Shown here piece after piece: positions 1 to 11,232 of a stretch of 64,000 nucleotides of DNA; position 1 is the stretch's first letter; each line of letters opens with the position of its first letter. The DNA is from Silene conica (lineage: Eukaryota; Streptophyta; Magnoliopsida; Caryophyllales; Caryophyllaceae), in contig CM055314.2 in the NCBI GenBank assembly GCA_029255685.2, positions 10,000,399-10,064,398 of the forward strand, in the 5' to 3' direction. The translations under genes were made by a program, and so were the position numbers. The notes beneath the pieces were generated by a model. It saw nothing but the letters and a program-made list of their open reading frames with translations. It was not told where the DNA came from and made no database searches.

Positions 1-761
1 TTCACCAAAGATTTGTATTTGAAAAATAATCTTTTGGCTATTGTAGCCTGAATTTTGGTACCCTCAGAAGGCATATAAATATTAAAAGTTAGTGATATAA
101 CTGATTAGTTTGGTTAGTTTATGCTAAAAAAATATATACGAACATGTAAATAAATAGTAATTTTAACTTGTATTTACCTCCGAGTCGATTATTATGAAAT
201 CGATATTACTTACTACATTTCAATCTCCCTATGTTTACTCCCATGAATAAAATATAACTCCTTTGATACGCCACGATTCTTTGGCTTGTGTTATGTCCTT
301 AATCATATCATGAGTTGTGTTTACGACCATAGTTTAAAGTTTGTTTGAGTATATAAGAGGAAGAAGGATAGTGAAGGAAGTTTGAATTATTATTATTGTA
401 ATTTTCACGTACCATGCTTCTTGTTTATATACTGGAATTGATGTTGCGTATATTTGTAGAGAATTGATCCTGCGTATATTCATTAGTGTATATGTAAAGA
501 ATTATATTACGAAAGATATTATTCCACTGTGTATATTTGTCATATTATTTGCATTATAATTGGGTTGTGTATATTTGCCATATTATTTGCATTATAATAT
601 CTTAGTATCTTCCGTAAGATTCCTGCATAAGATAATGAACATATTTTATATTTTAAAAAAAAGTTACAATATATACAGAAATACAGATTTCTAGGTACTC
701 AATTCCTTTGATTGTGCCCAGTATCGTGGTGATTGATTGCTAGTTACAATATATACAGAAA
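1..761. other. AT-rich non-coding flank with short repeats
   Basis: No supportable gene. A unit of about 32 bp (ATATTTGYCATATTATTTGC core) occurs twice, at 529-560 and 567-598. A segment near 705-750 is similar to 3575-3655, which suggests that 1-761 and 2436-3868 are the two arms of one older element split by the Helitron at 762-2435. Confidence 0.5.
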
Positions 762-2435
762 CTAGTTTAGAACCCGTGCAAAGTTGCACGGGAATGTATA
801 GTTGAAATTTTACAATTTTATATTATTATAGTAATAAAAGTATATAACATTTTATATAAATGAACTACTTTAGATTAAAATTAAAATGTTGTCTAATTTC
901 ATTAACCATACACTGCTTCAATAATGCCACAATCGATTGACCAAAAGAAATTATATATAGTCTCTACCAATTATTTATTTACTTTTTTTTTTTAAGTTTT
1001 GAGTTGTATTTTAGTCAAATGTATATACATAATATAATTGAGACAGAAGGGTAACATAAATTGATGGATCAATAAAATGTTCACCCATAAACAATTTTAA
1101 CCAATGAATTCAGGATCGCTCATAGGAATTGGCGAGTATATACACCAGCTTCCAAAACCAAATTAAAACCAATATCATAAATGTAGGATTAAAAAAGATA
1201 TTTGAAGGGTGTATTATTAAATTTGATGTTTTTTGGGAAATAAAAGAAGGATTAAGAAGACCAATAAAAAAGTTTATGTGTGCTTTAGACCTGTCAAAAC
1301 ATGACTCGACCCGTAAACCTGGCCCGACCCGACTTATTTGATCCGATTTTTCAGGGTGAAAAACCCAAAAATATTGACCCGCAACCCGAAAGAACGAATA
1401 AAAGTTTCATGTCATTTGTCGATCCAATTTAATACTAAATATTTAAAAAGAAAAACACAAAAGTTGCCAGAAATATGTAACAGTTAAGAAAAAAAAGTAG
1501 GGTACGTAATTGACCTGCATTATAGTCAATGAGTTCAATGAACATCGGAAAAAAAAAATTATACGGTAAACTATGTGAAGTTATATTACAAATTACAAAT
1601 TTATTAAAAGCTCGACATGAAATAGATTATGCATCTGATGTACTACCATCAGTTGTAGTTGTAAAGTCTATGAATTTTAAACTAAAATTTTCGAGAGTTG
1701 TTTTAAAGATTATTAATTTTATTATAAAATATCTAAATTTGTTATTTAAACATTATACTCAAAAATTACAATATATTTCAAAAACATTACATATAAATCC
1801 ATCCAAAATTTGCGGAAAAAAATTAAAATATAACTTATAAATTTCAAAAAAGTCAGAAAAAATTCATATAAGCTCAACTAAAAATTAAAAGTTTAGGCCT
1901 AAAATAGTACATCTGATGTATGTTCTTTTTTTCAAAATAGAGTGATAAAATCTTTTTAAAATCTACAATTCACATTTATCTTTTTTATATCTTGAAATTT
2001 ATTGATAAAAAGTAAAAATATTAATTAAATTTGTTGATAAAAGATCTAATGAGCAAATACCTTGAAACTTTTTACACCGTTCTAATAAAATATTACATTA
2101 TATATGGATGATATTTGTATAAATCAACTTAGCGAAGCAAAAAAATTATATCAAAATTCAACTATAATAATAAATAATTGCAAAAATTAATGTAACTAAC
2201 CGGAGACTATGACATTAAAAGGTACAAAAATTTTATTTTGGGAAATATATTTTTGAAGAATAATAGGTAAGAATAGGATTGTTTTTTAAGGAAGGTAATA
2301 ATCTAGCAATGCAATATTGAAATAAATATTTATATTCATCTTTAGGGGTTGGATTAGGCGGGAAAATAATTAATGGTAGCATGACACGTGTCAAGTTTAA
2401 TAAGTAGCGGTTCTTCTTTTATACTTATATATAGA
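762..2435 (-). mobile_element. Non-autonomous Helitron, 1.67 kb
   Basis: Read on the minus strand, the element starts with TCTATATATAAGTAT just after an A (border 2435/2436). It ends with a GC-rich hairpin (CCCGTGCA-ACTT-TGCACGGG shape, about 769-788), a short spacer and CTAG (762-765) followed by T. This is the canonical Helitron structure: 5' TC, 3' hairpin plus CTAG, insertion between A and T, no TSD. The right flank resumes with TATTTACACAATAATAC, and a similar uninterrupted sequence sits at 3690-3710, which supports the insertion point. The interior is AT-rich and has no Rep/helicase coding sequence, so it must have depended on an autonomous relative. Confidence 0.78.
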
Positions 2436-3868
2436 TATTTACACAATAATACTTGCAGAAATAATATCTGAAAGCATATTTACAGAACCCTCCACGTGGC
2501 ATCATTTGTATGGTTCATGGTTATGGTAATGACATTAGTTGGACATTTCAAGGCACCCCAATTTACCTTGCTCAAAATGGGTTTGCCTGTTTTGCTCTTG
2601 ATTTACCTGGTCATGGTAAATATGATGGGCTTAAAGCATTTGTTCCGAATGTTGATGATGTTGTTTCTGATTGTATTTCATATTTTAATTCAATAATGGA
2701 TGACAATAATTATGTTAATTTACCTTGTTTTTTGTCTGGTGAATCAATGGGTGGTGCAATATGTATGTTGATCAGCTTGAAAGTTACTGAACATGTTGGA
2801 AATCGATATAAAGGCGCGATCAATGTCAGATTTCTGTTAATGTAAGACCCAAATGGCCAAATCCTGAGATACTGACATTGGTAGGTAAATTTATGCCTAA
2901 GTTAGCGATTGTCCCAACTCCTGATTTACTCGAAAAGTCTGTTAAAGTCCCTGAAAAGAAAGCTGTAGCGGTTTCGAACCCGTTAAGGTATAAACTGGAA
3001 GCCGAGATTAGGGACTGTTGTTGAGTTACTGAGGGTTACAGATTACTTAAGCGCGAGACTGAGGGATGTCAGCATTTCGTTTGTTGTGATGCATGGGAGC
3101 ACGGATGGGGTGACTGATCCTAATGACCGTCGAGAATTGTATGAAGAGGCGATGAGCGAGGATAAGACGATTAAGATTTATGATGGAATGCTGCATTCTT
3201 TGCTGTTTGGTGAGGCTGATGAGAATTATGCATTGGTTAGGAATGATATTTTGGCTTGGTTGACTGAAAGATGTGTGATCTAGGTTTGTTGATTTAAGTA
3301 TTTTCATTGATCTGTAAGTAATAAGAAGCAATGTTGTTATTGTTGATTGTTTTGAAGTACTGAGATTGGTATATCAGACGGTTTTTTATGTGACGCAATG
3401 AGACTGATATCTGTATCAGACTCGTGTAGGACCCGTAAAATTCACGTATAATTACTGAATCATAGAGTACATATGATTATTTATGGAGATTTGCAAAAGT
3501 TAAACATTTATCAGATTTCCATGTCTTCTGCTGTTCTGCAAGCTGAAGTTAATTTAGGAAATAAAGATTAATGATTGAGCCCAGTACCGTGCTGTTCTGC
3601 AAACTGCTGTACTAAAGATTAATGATTGAGCCCAGGATCGTGGTGATTGATAGCTAATTTAGGAAATAAAATTTCTAAATTATATAAGAGAATATTTACA
3701 CAATAATACTTGCAGAGAATATGAAAGCATATTTACAGAATATGTTTGGTGTTTATTAATTTAGACTATTTTACTGGTTATCTTTGGTTAGGCGGGAAAA
3801 CTTTTTATGAGGAAGTGACACGTGGACAGTAGATGTATAGTGGTTGTTTGTTTATACTTTTATATAGA
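2436..3868 (-). mobile_element. Helitron-like segment with a 5' terminus at 3868
   Basis: On the minus strand a second Helitron-type 5' end reads TCTATATAAAAGTATAAA, with its TC at 3867-3868 after an A. The first ~80 bp resemble the 5' end of the 762-2435 element, including a CACGTG-type word and a GCGGGAAAA block, so the two are related. No matching hairpin-CTAG 3' end was found to the left inside the window, so the element may extend past position 1 or be truncated. It would contain the lipase pseudogene. Two direct copies of a block starting GATTAATGATTGAGCCCAG occur at about 3567 and 3628. Confidence 0.5.
2486..3283 (+). pseudogene. Monoacylglycerol lipase / caffeoyl-shikimate-esterase-like gene copy, broken
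   Basis: The first stretch (2486-2841) reads as an alpha/beta-hydrolase of the plant monoacylglycerol lipase family: an MVHGYG oxyanion region, LDLPGHG, and the nucleophile elbow GESMGG. It follows an intron-acceptor-like TTTACAG. The frame then breaks: several stops lie between about 2842 and 3010. The C-terminal part resumes at about 3020-3283 with VMHGSTDGVTDP (catalytic Asp region) and YDGMLHSLLFGE (catalytic His). So all three triad regions are recognisable but not in one reading frame. The N-terminus is absent. Its position between Helitron-like sequences suggests a captured gene fragment rather than a host locus. Which member of the family was the parent cannot be told. Confidence 0.8.
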
Positions 3869-4142
3869 TTTGATTGATAGTTTGAATTAAGTTTCGTGAC
3901 TTTTAGTGGCTTTCTGCCCACACACATCACTGATTACGCGATACGGTCTATCTCGATGTCGCCGCACACTAACTTTGAATGAAATATGAAGTATTGTATT
4001 TCGATCCGTTTTACACTGAAAATAGAAATTCTTCCGTCATACGGACCAAAATAAAACGGTTAAATATCACCATCTTTTTAATAGTATGTAACTATTTAAA
4101 AACAAAATGTTATAACTTGAAAATGTATCATTTTTACCCTGA

Positions 4143-5632
4143 GAATAATGGTAAAATTTTATCAAAACAATGTCAATATTTTATTATAAAATGGTAAATT
4201 AGTCTGTCTGAAATAAGAATTTGCGCATCAAAAAAAGCAACATAAAATAAACGCACAAATTCTCATTTAAGACGAAAACTCGTCTTAAATTTAGGACGGG
4301 TTCAATAATAACTTATTTGCATAGATAAACAAACATATTTCTCTTCCCTATACTTTTCATTTTTGTCTTATTATTCATACAAATGAATAATACGGTATTA
4401 TGGAGTACTTAAGCGTCTTAACCTAGGACGGAATATCCGTCTTTAGGGATACTTAATGGATTGAAGGTACAATAAGTTTTATTGCGACAAATTTGACGGG
4501 CCAAGTATCATTCATATATGAATAAGACAAAAATAAAAATGTATAGAAAATCACAAATAACTTGTTTTTATCCATCCACGTGGTTTTTATACAACCCGTC
4601 ACAAGCTTATGACAAACAATTACCAACTTCCCGTCACTAATGAGTATTTGTGTTGAATATATGATTAATTTTTCTGAGTTTATTATCTCAAAGTTTATTT
4701 GTTTCTTTAGCATATGTGTAGCTTTTGAGCTTATTAAAGTTTGAGATATTCTACGAGCTAACCTTGTGTTTTTAAATTTTCCATGGTAACCCTATTTTTA
4801 TTAAAAATGTCTTTGACTAGCCATAACTTAACCATGAATTCCGGAAGGAACGATTTCTTTTTTTCAAACCAAAAATATCATAAATGCATTTGGAAGAAAA
4901 AAGTGGTGTTTGAAACTCTCTACAGTACAAAGAGGTAATCGATCAAGATTTAAAGTTTAACTTACTGTACTTTTTGTCATGAGTTCAGAAACTAAAACTT
5001 TTGTTTTTCAGATCAAAGATCTCGTAATATTAATCAGTTTGAAAAAAAATCGCCGATTTTAGAACTTCTGATTGTGAGTTATGTCGGTCAAAGGCGTTTT
5101 TGTTAAAATCGAGATTACTCGGTAGAAAATTAGAAAAAAAACACCGGGTTACCATGTCGAATGTACCTTAAAGTTTATAAATTAGATTTTAATTTATTTA
5201 TTTTCCATTAAAACTCAAATTTAATTAAGATTATAGGTTATATTTTTGAGTTTTATTGTAATTTTTTGAATTAATATTTAAATGAATGAACTAATAAATT
5301 TTATAGTAAATTTTTTAAATTTTTTTAAAGAAATTTAAAAATTTTATTATAATGCTCAAAAATTATTAATACAACTACTATATTATGAATGAATAAATTT
5401 TTTTGATGGTAGATATACTCTAGCTACTGCCGAGTTTTGGATGACTCCAAGAGTAGAAACAATACTTTGACTTTATAGCAAGTCTCGCTTGTAACGGGTC
5501 ACCATTTGTGACTAATATTTTGTGAGATAAAATGGATATAAAATGTATTAGTGGAGAAAGAGAACACATAAATAGTAGCTTGTGACGGATACCGCTGTCA
5601 CAAATGAGAATTTGTGTTACCTTAATAACATT
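4143..5632. repeat. R1 repeat, copy A (left part)
   Basis: About 1.5 kb that aligns by eye over almost its whole length, with only scattered differences, to 55582-57925 plus 63920-63959. The 86-residue minus-strand frame found in both copies (4453-4713 and 56051-56311) is not convincing as a gene. The last ~145 bp (about 5475-5617) belong to the short MITE family seen at 23666 and 25854. The class of R1 is not recognised; no termini or coding domain were found. The LINE at 5633-11271 interrupts it and R1 continues at 11281. Confidence 0.75.
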
Positions 5633-5845
5633 CTAATTCACATGAATCTAAAATCATCTATTTTACAAAAAACACAGTAGTGCTCCTAGGGTTTCCTATG
5701 GAGATTTTGTCTTAGGTTTTCTTCGTTCCCTCCTCGTTTCATCTAGGGTTTGTCTTAGGAGTGCTCCTAAGGTTTTGTTAGTCTCCCTTGTTCTCTTTTG
5801 CTTTACGTTTGATCTCCTTTCCCCCGGTCTTTGTTCCCCGATGTG

Positions 5846-7153
5846 ATGGAAGGGTCCCATACTAGGCAACGTGACGGAAAACAAATCATGAAGGATGGTT
5901 CAGAAGACAGGGATGAATTTGTGTGGGATGTTGGAGAAGACAAAAAGGAGGAACTTTGCTCATCGTTGATGCTTGTAGGGCGGCTGTGGACGGAAAAATC
6001 TATTAACGCTAAGGCGGCCATCGATACTATGACGAAATTGTGGAGTCCGAAGGGCACGATAATAGGTAATGTTCTTGACTCGAAAAATAAGGTTTTTGCT
6101 TTCAGTTTTTCGTTTGACAAAGATAAGAGTAGGGTTTTGGAGGGCCAACCATGGCATTTTGATAAGAATATTTGGTGTTTTAACGAGCCATGTACTATGG
6201 GGAAGATATCTGATACGCCATTGTTTCATGTCCCGGTATGGACCCGTATCTATGACCTACCGATTCGGGGGCGCTCTAATGAACGTAATTTACGTCACAT
6301 GGGTTCTCAAATTGGTTCGTTTGTTAGTATGGAGTCTCTGCCAAATCCAGAAGTGGAAAGGGCTGTAAGAATTAGGGTCTTGATTGATGTTAGACGCCCT
6401 CTAAAATCCGAAGTTCTGATAAAAATGCCGAATGACAAATCTATTAGCTTCCCAGTGAAGTATGAGAGGTTACCGAACTTCTGCTATGGATGTGGGATGG
6501 TAGGGCATGGGGAGAAAGAATGTGACGAAGGTCCTTTCGAGGAGGAGGAGTTGAAATATGGAGAGTGGCTACGCGCATCCCCGTGGAAAGTGACGAAACT
6601 CAGTAGGGCTGAAGATAGGACGAGGGTGGCTCGATCACTATCGCAGAAGTTCGAAGATGAGTCCCAAAATGATGAACAGGTGATAGAAAAAATGATTGAA
6701 AAGCTCCAGCAGATTGCCGTGTCACATAAAAAAACCAATGGGAGTGGGAAGCCACAGGGCAAGGTGGGGCGGAGTATGGAGAAAGAATGGTTAAATGGTG
6801 GGGGTCTGGATGATAAGGGGGAGCAGGATGGGGTTAGTGTGGAGGCCATTACCTTAGAGGGACAGGAGCAGCGGGAGGGGAGACTTGTTGTGGAGGATGA
6901 TGTTGCTGATGGAGTGGTGGCTATGAGGGTGGATGAGGGGCAGGGGGGAGGTGGGAGTACATGGCGAAGATTAGTGAGAAAGGAGGGGCTGGGTGATGAA
7001 GGAGGGGCGCTTCGTATACAACACGGAGGTAAGAGAGGGAGGGAGGTGGAGATAGGGGAAGGAGGTTTGTTGAAGAAGAGAAGTATTACACTAATGGGTG
7101 TGGGTTCACCTGAGGCGGAGGTTGAGGGCGCTCAACCCCGCCGGGTCCAATGA
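5846..7153 (+). CDS. LINE ORF1, DUF4283 and zinc-knuckle RNA-binding protein
   Basis: This is the gag-like nucleic-acid-binding protein of a plant L1 element, expected to coat the LINE RNA. The chosen ATG at 5846 gives 435 residues; the frame is open a few codons further upstream but without ATG. Residues about 35-180 match the DUF4283 pattern (LVGRLWTEKSINAKAAI, then a KVFAFSF block and a VPVWTRIYDLP block). A CX2CX4HX4C knuckle, CYGCGMVGHGEKEC, follows at about residue 212. The C-terminal third is rich in Gly, Glu and Arg and low in complexity. Its stop TGA overlaps the start of ORF2 in ATGA, suggesting that ORF2 is translated by termination-reinitiation. No disabling change is visible. Confidence 0.9.
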   Translation: MEGSHTRQRDGKQIMKDGSEDRDEFVWDVGEDKKEELCSSLMLVGRLWTEKSINAKAAIDTMTKLWSPKGTIIGNVLDSKNKVFAFSFSFDKDKSRVLEGQPWHFDKNIWCFNEPCTMGKISDTPLFHVPVWTRIYDLPIRGRSNERNLRHMGSQIGSFVSMESLPNPEVERAVRIRVLIDVRRPLKSEVLIKMPNDKSISFPVKYERLPNFCYGCGMVGHGEKECDEGPFEEEELKYGEWLRASPWKVTKLSRAEDRTRVARSLSQKFEDESQNDEQVIEKMIEKLQQIAVSHKKTNGSGKPQGKVGRSMEKEWLNGGGLDDKGEQDGVSVEAITLEGQEQREGRLVVEDDVADGVVAMRVDEGQGGGGSTWRRLVRKEGLGDEGGALRIQHGGKRGREVEIGEGGLLKKRSITLMGVGSPEAEVEGAQPRRVQ

Positions 7154-10100
7154 AACTGTTAAGCCTTAACTGCAGGGGGCTGGGCAACCCCGATGCAGTA
7201 GGCGGGCTACGAAACCTTATTCGTAGGGAGGCCCCGAGTGTTGTTTTTCTCTGTGAGACAAAGCTTTGTTGCGCTGATATTTACAAGCTTTGTAGTCGTG
7301 TTGAGGATTATGATTGCGTAGCTGTTGATAGTGTAGGAAGATCTGGAGGGGTTGCTATATGGTGGAAACGTGGGGTGAAGTGTACGCTTCGCTCGATGAC
7401 CGTTCACTATATTGATGTAGACTTAGAAGTGGAGATCGAGGTGTGGAGGTTTACGGGTTTCTATGGGTGGCCGGCTGTGCACGAAAGGCATCTTTCTTGG
7501 CAACAGATTCGTATCTTAGCGGCGGAGACGGATAGTGCTTGGTTATGTATGGGGGACTTTAATGAGGTGCTTTATTCGAATGAAATGAAGGGCGGAAATA
7601 GAACTCAAAGGCAGATGAATATGTTTCGGGATGCGGTAGACGAATGCGGGCTGAGGGATTTACCTTTCGTGGGTTATGAGTATACTTTTGATAATGGTCA
7701 GGTAGGCGAGGCAAACCGACAATGTCGCCTTGATAGGGCTATGGCGAATAGCTCGTGGTTTGATGCATTCCCTTATGCTAAGCTCCACCACTTAGATAGG
7801 GAGTGGTCCGACCATGCGCCAATAATGGTGGTTCTGGATGATCGAAAGCAGGAGAACAGGGAGGTGCCAAAGCGATTCCGTTTCGAACACGTTTGGGTCG
7901 GGGAGGAGGGCTGTGAAGACACCATAAAGACGGCTTGGGATAAAGGGGACAGTGACATTTTATCTACTATTTACCAATGTGCACAAGACCTTAAGGCTTG
8001 GAAAGGAGTTTCCATTGGCAAAATTCTGAGGGTGTTACGAAAAAAGAGAAAGAGGTTGCAGATTCTAAACGCGGGGGTGAGGAGCGAGGACAGAGTTCGG
8101 GAGCGAAAACAGGTGGTGAAAGAGATAGCCCAGTTACTAAACCAAGAAGAGCGTTTTTGGAGACAAAGATCGAGAATGTTGTGGCTGAAAGAAGGGGACC
8201 GAAATACGAGTTTTTTCCACCGGAAGGCGAGTCAGAGAAAGGAGAAAAATAAAATTAGCAAGCTAATTGATGAGTGCGGAAGGACTTATAGTTCGAATAA
8301 GGATATGGCAAGTTGTGCTGTGAATTATTTTAGAGAGCTTTTTTCTTCATCGAGTCCAGGGGGCTTTGAGACGCTTTTAGGGGGGGTTGAGGGGAGAGTT
8401 TCTGATGAGATGAATGCAGGTCTGAGGGCTGACTATACGGGGGCAGAAGTTATCCATGCTTTGGGACAAATGAATCCGCTGAAGGCGCCAGGAGTTGATG
8501 GTATGAACGGGCTTTTTTACCAAACTTATTGGCACATTGTGGGGCCTTCTGTGATTCGAACAGTTCTGAGTATTCTGAACGGAGCACCGATGCCGGAGGG
8601 TCTCAATCATACTAATATCATTCTTATTCCAAAGAAGAAGGCGCCAGACAAGATGACGGAATTTCGGCCTATTAGCTTATGCAATGTTCTCTATAAATTA
8701 ATATCAAAAGTGCTAGCTAACCGGCTTAAAGTGTTTCTTGGGGATATTGTCTCAGAAAACCAAAGCGCGTTCACACCGGGGCGGCTTATTACAGATAACG
8801 TGCTCGTTGCTTTTGAAATGTTTCACTCGATGAAGAATGCGAAAGGAAAAGGAGGACATATGGCCTTAAAGCTTGATATGGCCAAGGCCTACGATCGTGT
8901 TGAATGGGACTTTCTGGAGCAGGTGCTTAGGAGGATGGGATTTGCGGGTGCGTGGGTGAACCGTGTCATGTTGTGTGTTCGAACAGTAACCTATACGGTC
9001 ACAATGAATGGGGATTGGTCTGATTCTTTTACTCCGGAGAGGGGATTGAGACAAGGGGATCCTTTGTCCCCTTATCTCTTTATCCTCTGTGCGGAGGTGC
9101 TCTCGAGTCTTCTGAGAAAAGCTGCGGAAGATGGCGCTATTCATGGGTTGAGGGTGGCGCGGACAGCTCCGGCGGTCTCGCATTTATTCTTCGCGGATGA
9201 TAGTGTTATTTTTACTAAAGCTTGTGAGAAGGAAGCTACGACGGTGCGTGATATCCTCAGACGCTATGAAGCCGCTTCGGGTCAACTCGTTAACCTTGAT
9301 AAAACTACTGTGTCGTTTAGCAAAGGGACGTCGATGGAGAGGAAAACACGGGTGGTCGATGTGTTGGGAGTCCGTATGGTAGATAGACAAGATAAATACC
9401 TTGGGCTTCCAACTATTGTGGGGCACTCAAAGCGAGAGGTTACCGGGCTGATTAGAGACAAGCTGAGTAAGAGGTTACAAGGATGGCGGGGTAAGATGCT
9501 CAGTAAAGCGGGGAAGGAAATTTTGATAAAGGCTATAGGCCAAGCGATTCCTACCTATGCGATGAGCGTTTTTCGTATTCCGGCTAATTTTTGTGGCGAA
9601 CTTAGGTCGATTGTCTCTAGATTCTGGTGGGGGACGGATAATGGTAGGCGGAAAATCCCTTGGGTAGCTTGGTCTAAGATGTGCAAGCCTAAATGCAAAG
9701 GAGGTTTGGGTTTTCGAGATTTTGAACAATTCAATACGGCCCTCCTAGGTAAACAAGCATGGAGACTAGTTACGGAAGAAAGCAGTTTGCTGGGACGTGT
9801 TTTTAAGGGCCGGTACTACCCCCATGGGACCTTTATGGATGCAAGCTTGGGAAATTTACCTAGCTATACTTGGCGCGGAATATGGGAGGCAAGAAGTGTC
9901 CTAAGGCTGGGTATGCGGAAGAGAATCGGTAATGGGCTGGGTACACGGGTGTGGTTGGACCCGTGGATACCGGGAACTCTAACCAGATGTATCCTATCCC
10001 CTAGAGGCGTGGCGAGTGAGGAATTGCTGGTAGCTGATCTGATACAACCATGCGGTACCCGCTGGAATCAGGACAAAGTTAACGCTCTGATTTTGCCTTT

Positions 10101-11232
10101 TGAAAGGAGTCGTATTACTAATATTCGACTAAGTAGCCCTTATGTGACGGATGTGTGGTGTTGGGACCATGAAAAGGACGGAAATTACTCGGTAAAGACA
10201 GCTTATAAGTTGCTCTCTAATGAGGGTGACCGTGAGGCTGGGCAATCGGATAGGCAGAGAGAATCTTGGCTTTGGAATATGTTATGGAAACTCCCGATTA
10301 TCCCGCGCATCAAGTTGTTCATGTGGCAATTATGTCGAGATGCTTTGGCTACAAAGGAAAATGTTGCGGCTAGGACGGAATTGACGGATGAGACTTGCCC
10401 CGGTTGTCGAAACCATAAGGAGACTTGTCTCCACATGGTTCGTGACTGTGGCTGGGTTAGGGGGGTATGGGAGGGGCTGGGTGTGGACATAAAGCAGAGT
10501 AGGGGGGCTGGAAAGGTGAGGGAGTGGGTGGAGCTTACGGTTCAGGGGATGGGGGAAGAGGAACGTATAACTTTTGCAGTCGGATGCTGGGCTATATGGG
10601 AACGAAGGAACAAAGCGGTGTTTGAGGAGGGGGATTGGAGCATCGACGCTGTTTGTCAACGTGTGAGGGAGATGGAGTGGGAGACGAGGGAGGCTATGGC
10701 TGGGGAAGGGTTGGATAATGTGACTGAGGGGAGCGCTCTAAACTCTGAAGGGTGGCAGAGACCGAGGCGAGAGTGCTGGAAAATTAATGTGGACGCGGGT
10801 GTGGCGGAGGGCGTGGGGACTGCGTGGGGGATTGTGTGCAGGAACGAGACAGGGGGGCTGTGCTGGGGTGTTTCCGTGGGGGTGCAGGAGGAGTTCCAGC
10901 CTACTTTGGCGGAAGCAGTGGCAATTTGTGAAGGAATGAAGGAGGCCCATGTGAGAGGCTTGAGGAGAGTCGAGATGGAGAGCGATTGCCTTCCGGTAAT
11001 TGTGGACTTGAAGAAACGGTTACGTGGTCGAAGTGACATTTGTTTAGTTTACGATGAGATTTATCGTTTATGTTCGTTGTTTGATTTTATTTCGTTTAAT
11101 TATGTGCGTAGATCTTTGAATAGTGTAGCTCACGGGTTGGCCCATATCCATCCTCGTGTCATAGGTAAACGCATCTGGGAAAACGACTTCCCGAACTCTA
11201 TTGTTGCTTGTGCCATGGCAGATTTAATATAA
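7150..11232 (+). CDS. LINE ORF2, endonuclease / reverse transcriptase / RNase H
   Basis: A 1360-residue polyprotein that would nick target DNA and copy the LINE RNA at the nick. Domains in order: apurinic-type endonuclease, residues 1-230, with LNCRGLG (Asn), CETK (Glu), MGDFNE (Asp, Asn) and the terminal SDHAP; reverse transcriptase, about 480-760, with KLDMAKAYDRVEW, GLRQGDPLSP and FADD at about 681-684 (the plant-LINE form of YXDD); a zf-RVT region at about 1030-1110 with CPGC...H...C; and a plant-type RNase H (RVT_3) from about 1210 with NVDAG, an AEAVAI Glu and an ESDC Asp. All visible catalytic residues are present and the frame is unbroken. Start ATG at 7150 overlaps the ORF1 stop by 4 bp. 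Confidence 0.94.
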   Translation: MKLLSLNCRGLGNPDAVGGLRNLIRREAPSVVFLCETKLCCADIYKLCSRVEDYDCVAVDSVGRSGGVAIWWKRGVKCTLRSMTVHYIDVDLEVEIEVWRFTGFYGWPAVHERHLSWQQIRILAAETDSAWLCMGDFNEVLYSNEMKGGNRTQRQMNMFRDAVDECGLRDLPFVGYEYTFDNGQVGEANRQCRLDRAMANSSWFDAFPYAKLHHLDREWSDHAPIMVVLDDRKQENREVPKRFRFEHVWVGEEGCEDTIKTAWDKGDSDILSTIYQCAQDLKAWKGVSIGKILRVLRKKRKRLQILNAGVRSEDRVRERKQVVKEIAQLLNQEERFWRQRSRMLWLKEGDRNTSFFHRKASQRKEKNKISKLIDECGRTYSSNKDMASCAVNYFRELFSSSSPGGFETLLGGVEGRVSDEMNAGLRADYTGAEVIHALGQMNPLKAPGVDGMNGLFYQTYWHIVGPSVIRTVLSILNGAPMPEGLNHTNIILIPKKKAPDKMTEFRPISLCNVLYKLISKVLANRLKVFLGDIVSENQSAFTPGRLITDNVLVAFEMFHSMKNAKGKGGHMALKLDMAKAYDRVEWDFLEQVLRRMGFAGAWVNRVMLCVRTVTYTVTMNGDWSDSFTPERGLRQGDPLSPYLFILCAEVLSSLLRKAAEDGAIHGLRVARTAPAVSHLFFADDSVIFTKACEKEATTVRDILRRYEAASGQLVNLDKTTVSFSKGTSMERKTRVVDVLGVRMVDRQDKYLGLPTIVGHSKREVTGLIRDKLSKRLQGWRGKMLSKAGKEILIKAIGQAIPTYAMSVFRIPANFCGELRSIVSRFWWGTDNGRRKIPWVAWSKMCKPKCKGGLGFRDFEQFNTALLGKQAWRLVTEESSLLGRVFKGRYYPHGTFMDASLGNLPSYTWRGIWEARSVLRLGMRKRIGNGLGTRVWLDPWIPGTLTRCILSPRGVASEELLVADLIQPCGTRWNQDKVNALILPFERSRITNIRLSSPYVTDVWCWDHEKDGNYSVKTAYKLLSNEGDREAGQSDRQRESWLWNMLWKLPIIPRIKLFMWQLCRDALATKENVAARTELTDETCPGCRNHKETCLHMVRDCGWVRGVWEGLGVDIKQSRGAGKVREWVELTVQGMGEEERITFAVGCWAIWERRNKAVFEEGDWSIDAVCQRVREMEWETREAMAGEGLDNVTEGSALNSEGWQRPRRECWKINVDAGVAEGVGTAWGIVCRNETGGLCWGVSVGVQEEFQPTLAEAVAICEGMKEAHVRGLRRVEMESDCLPVIVDLKKRLRGRSDICLVYDEIYRLCSLFDFISFNYVRRSLNSVAHGLAHIHPRVIGKRIWENDFPNSIVACAMADLI

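Noticed and set aside
4453..4713. 86-residue minus-strand frame present in both R1 copies
   Set aside because: Its conservation follows from the duplicated DNA; composition is AT-driven, with no domain or expression signal.
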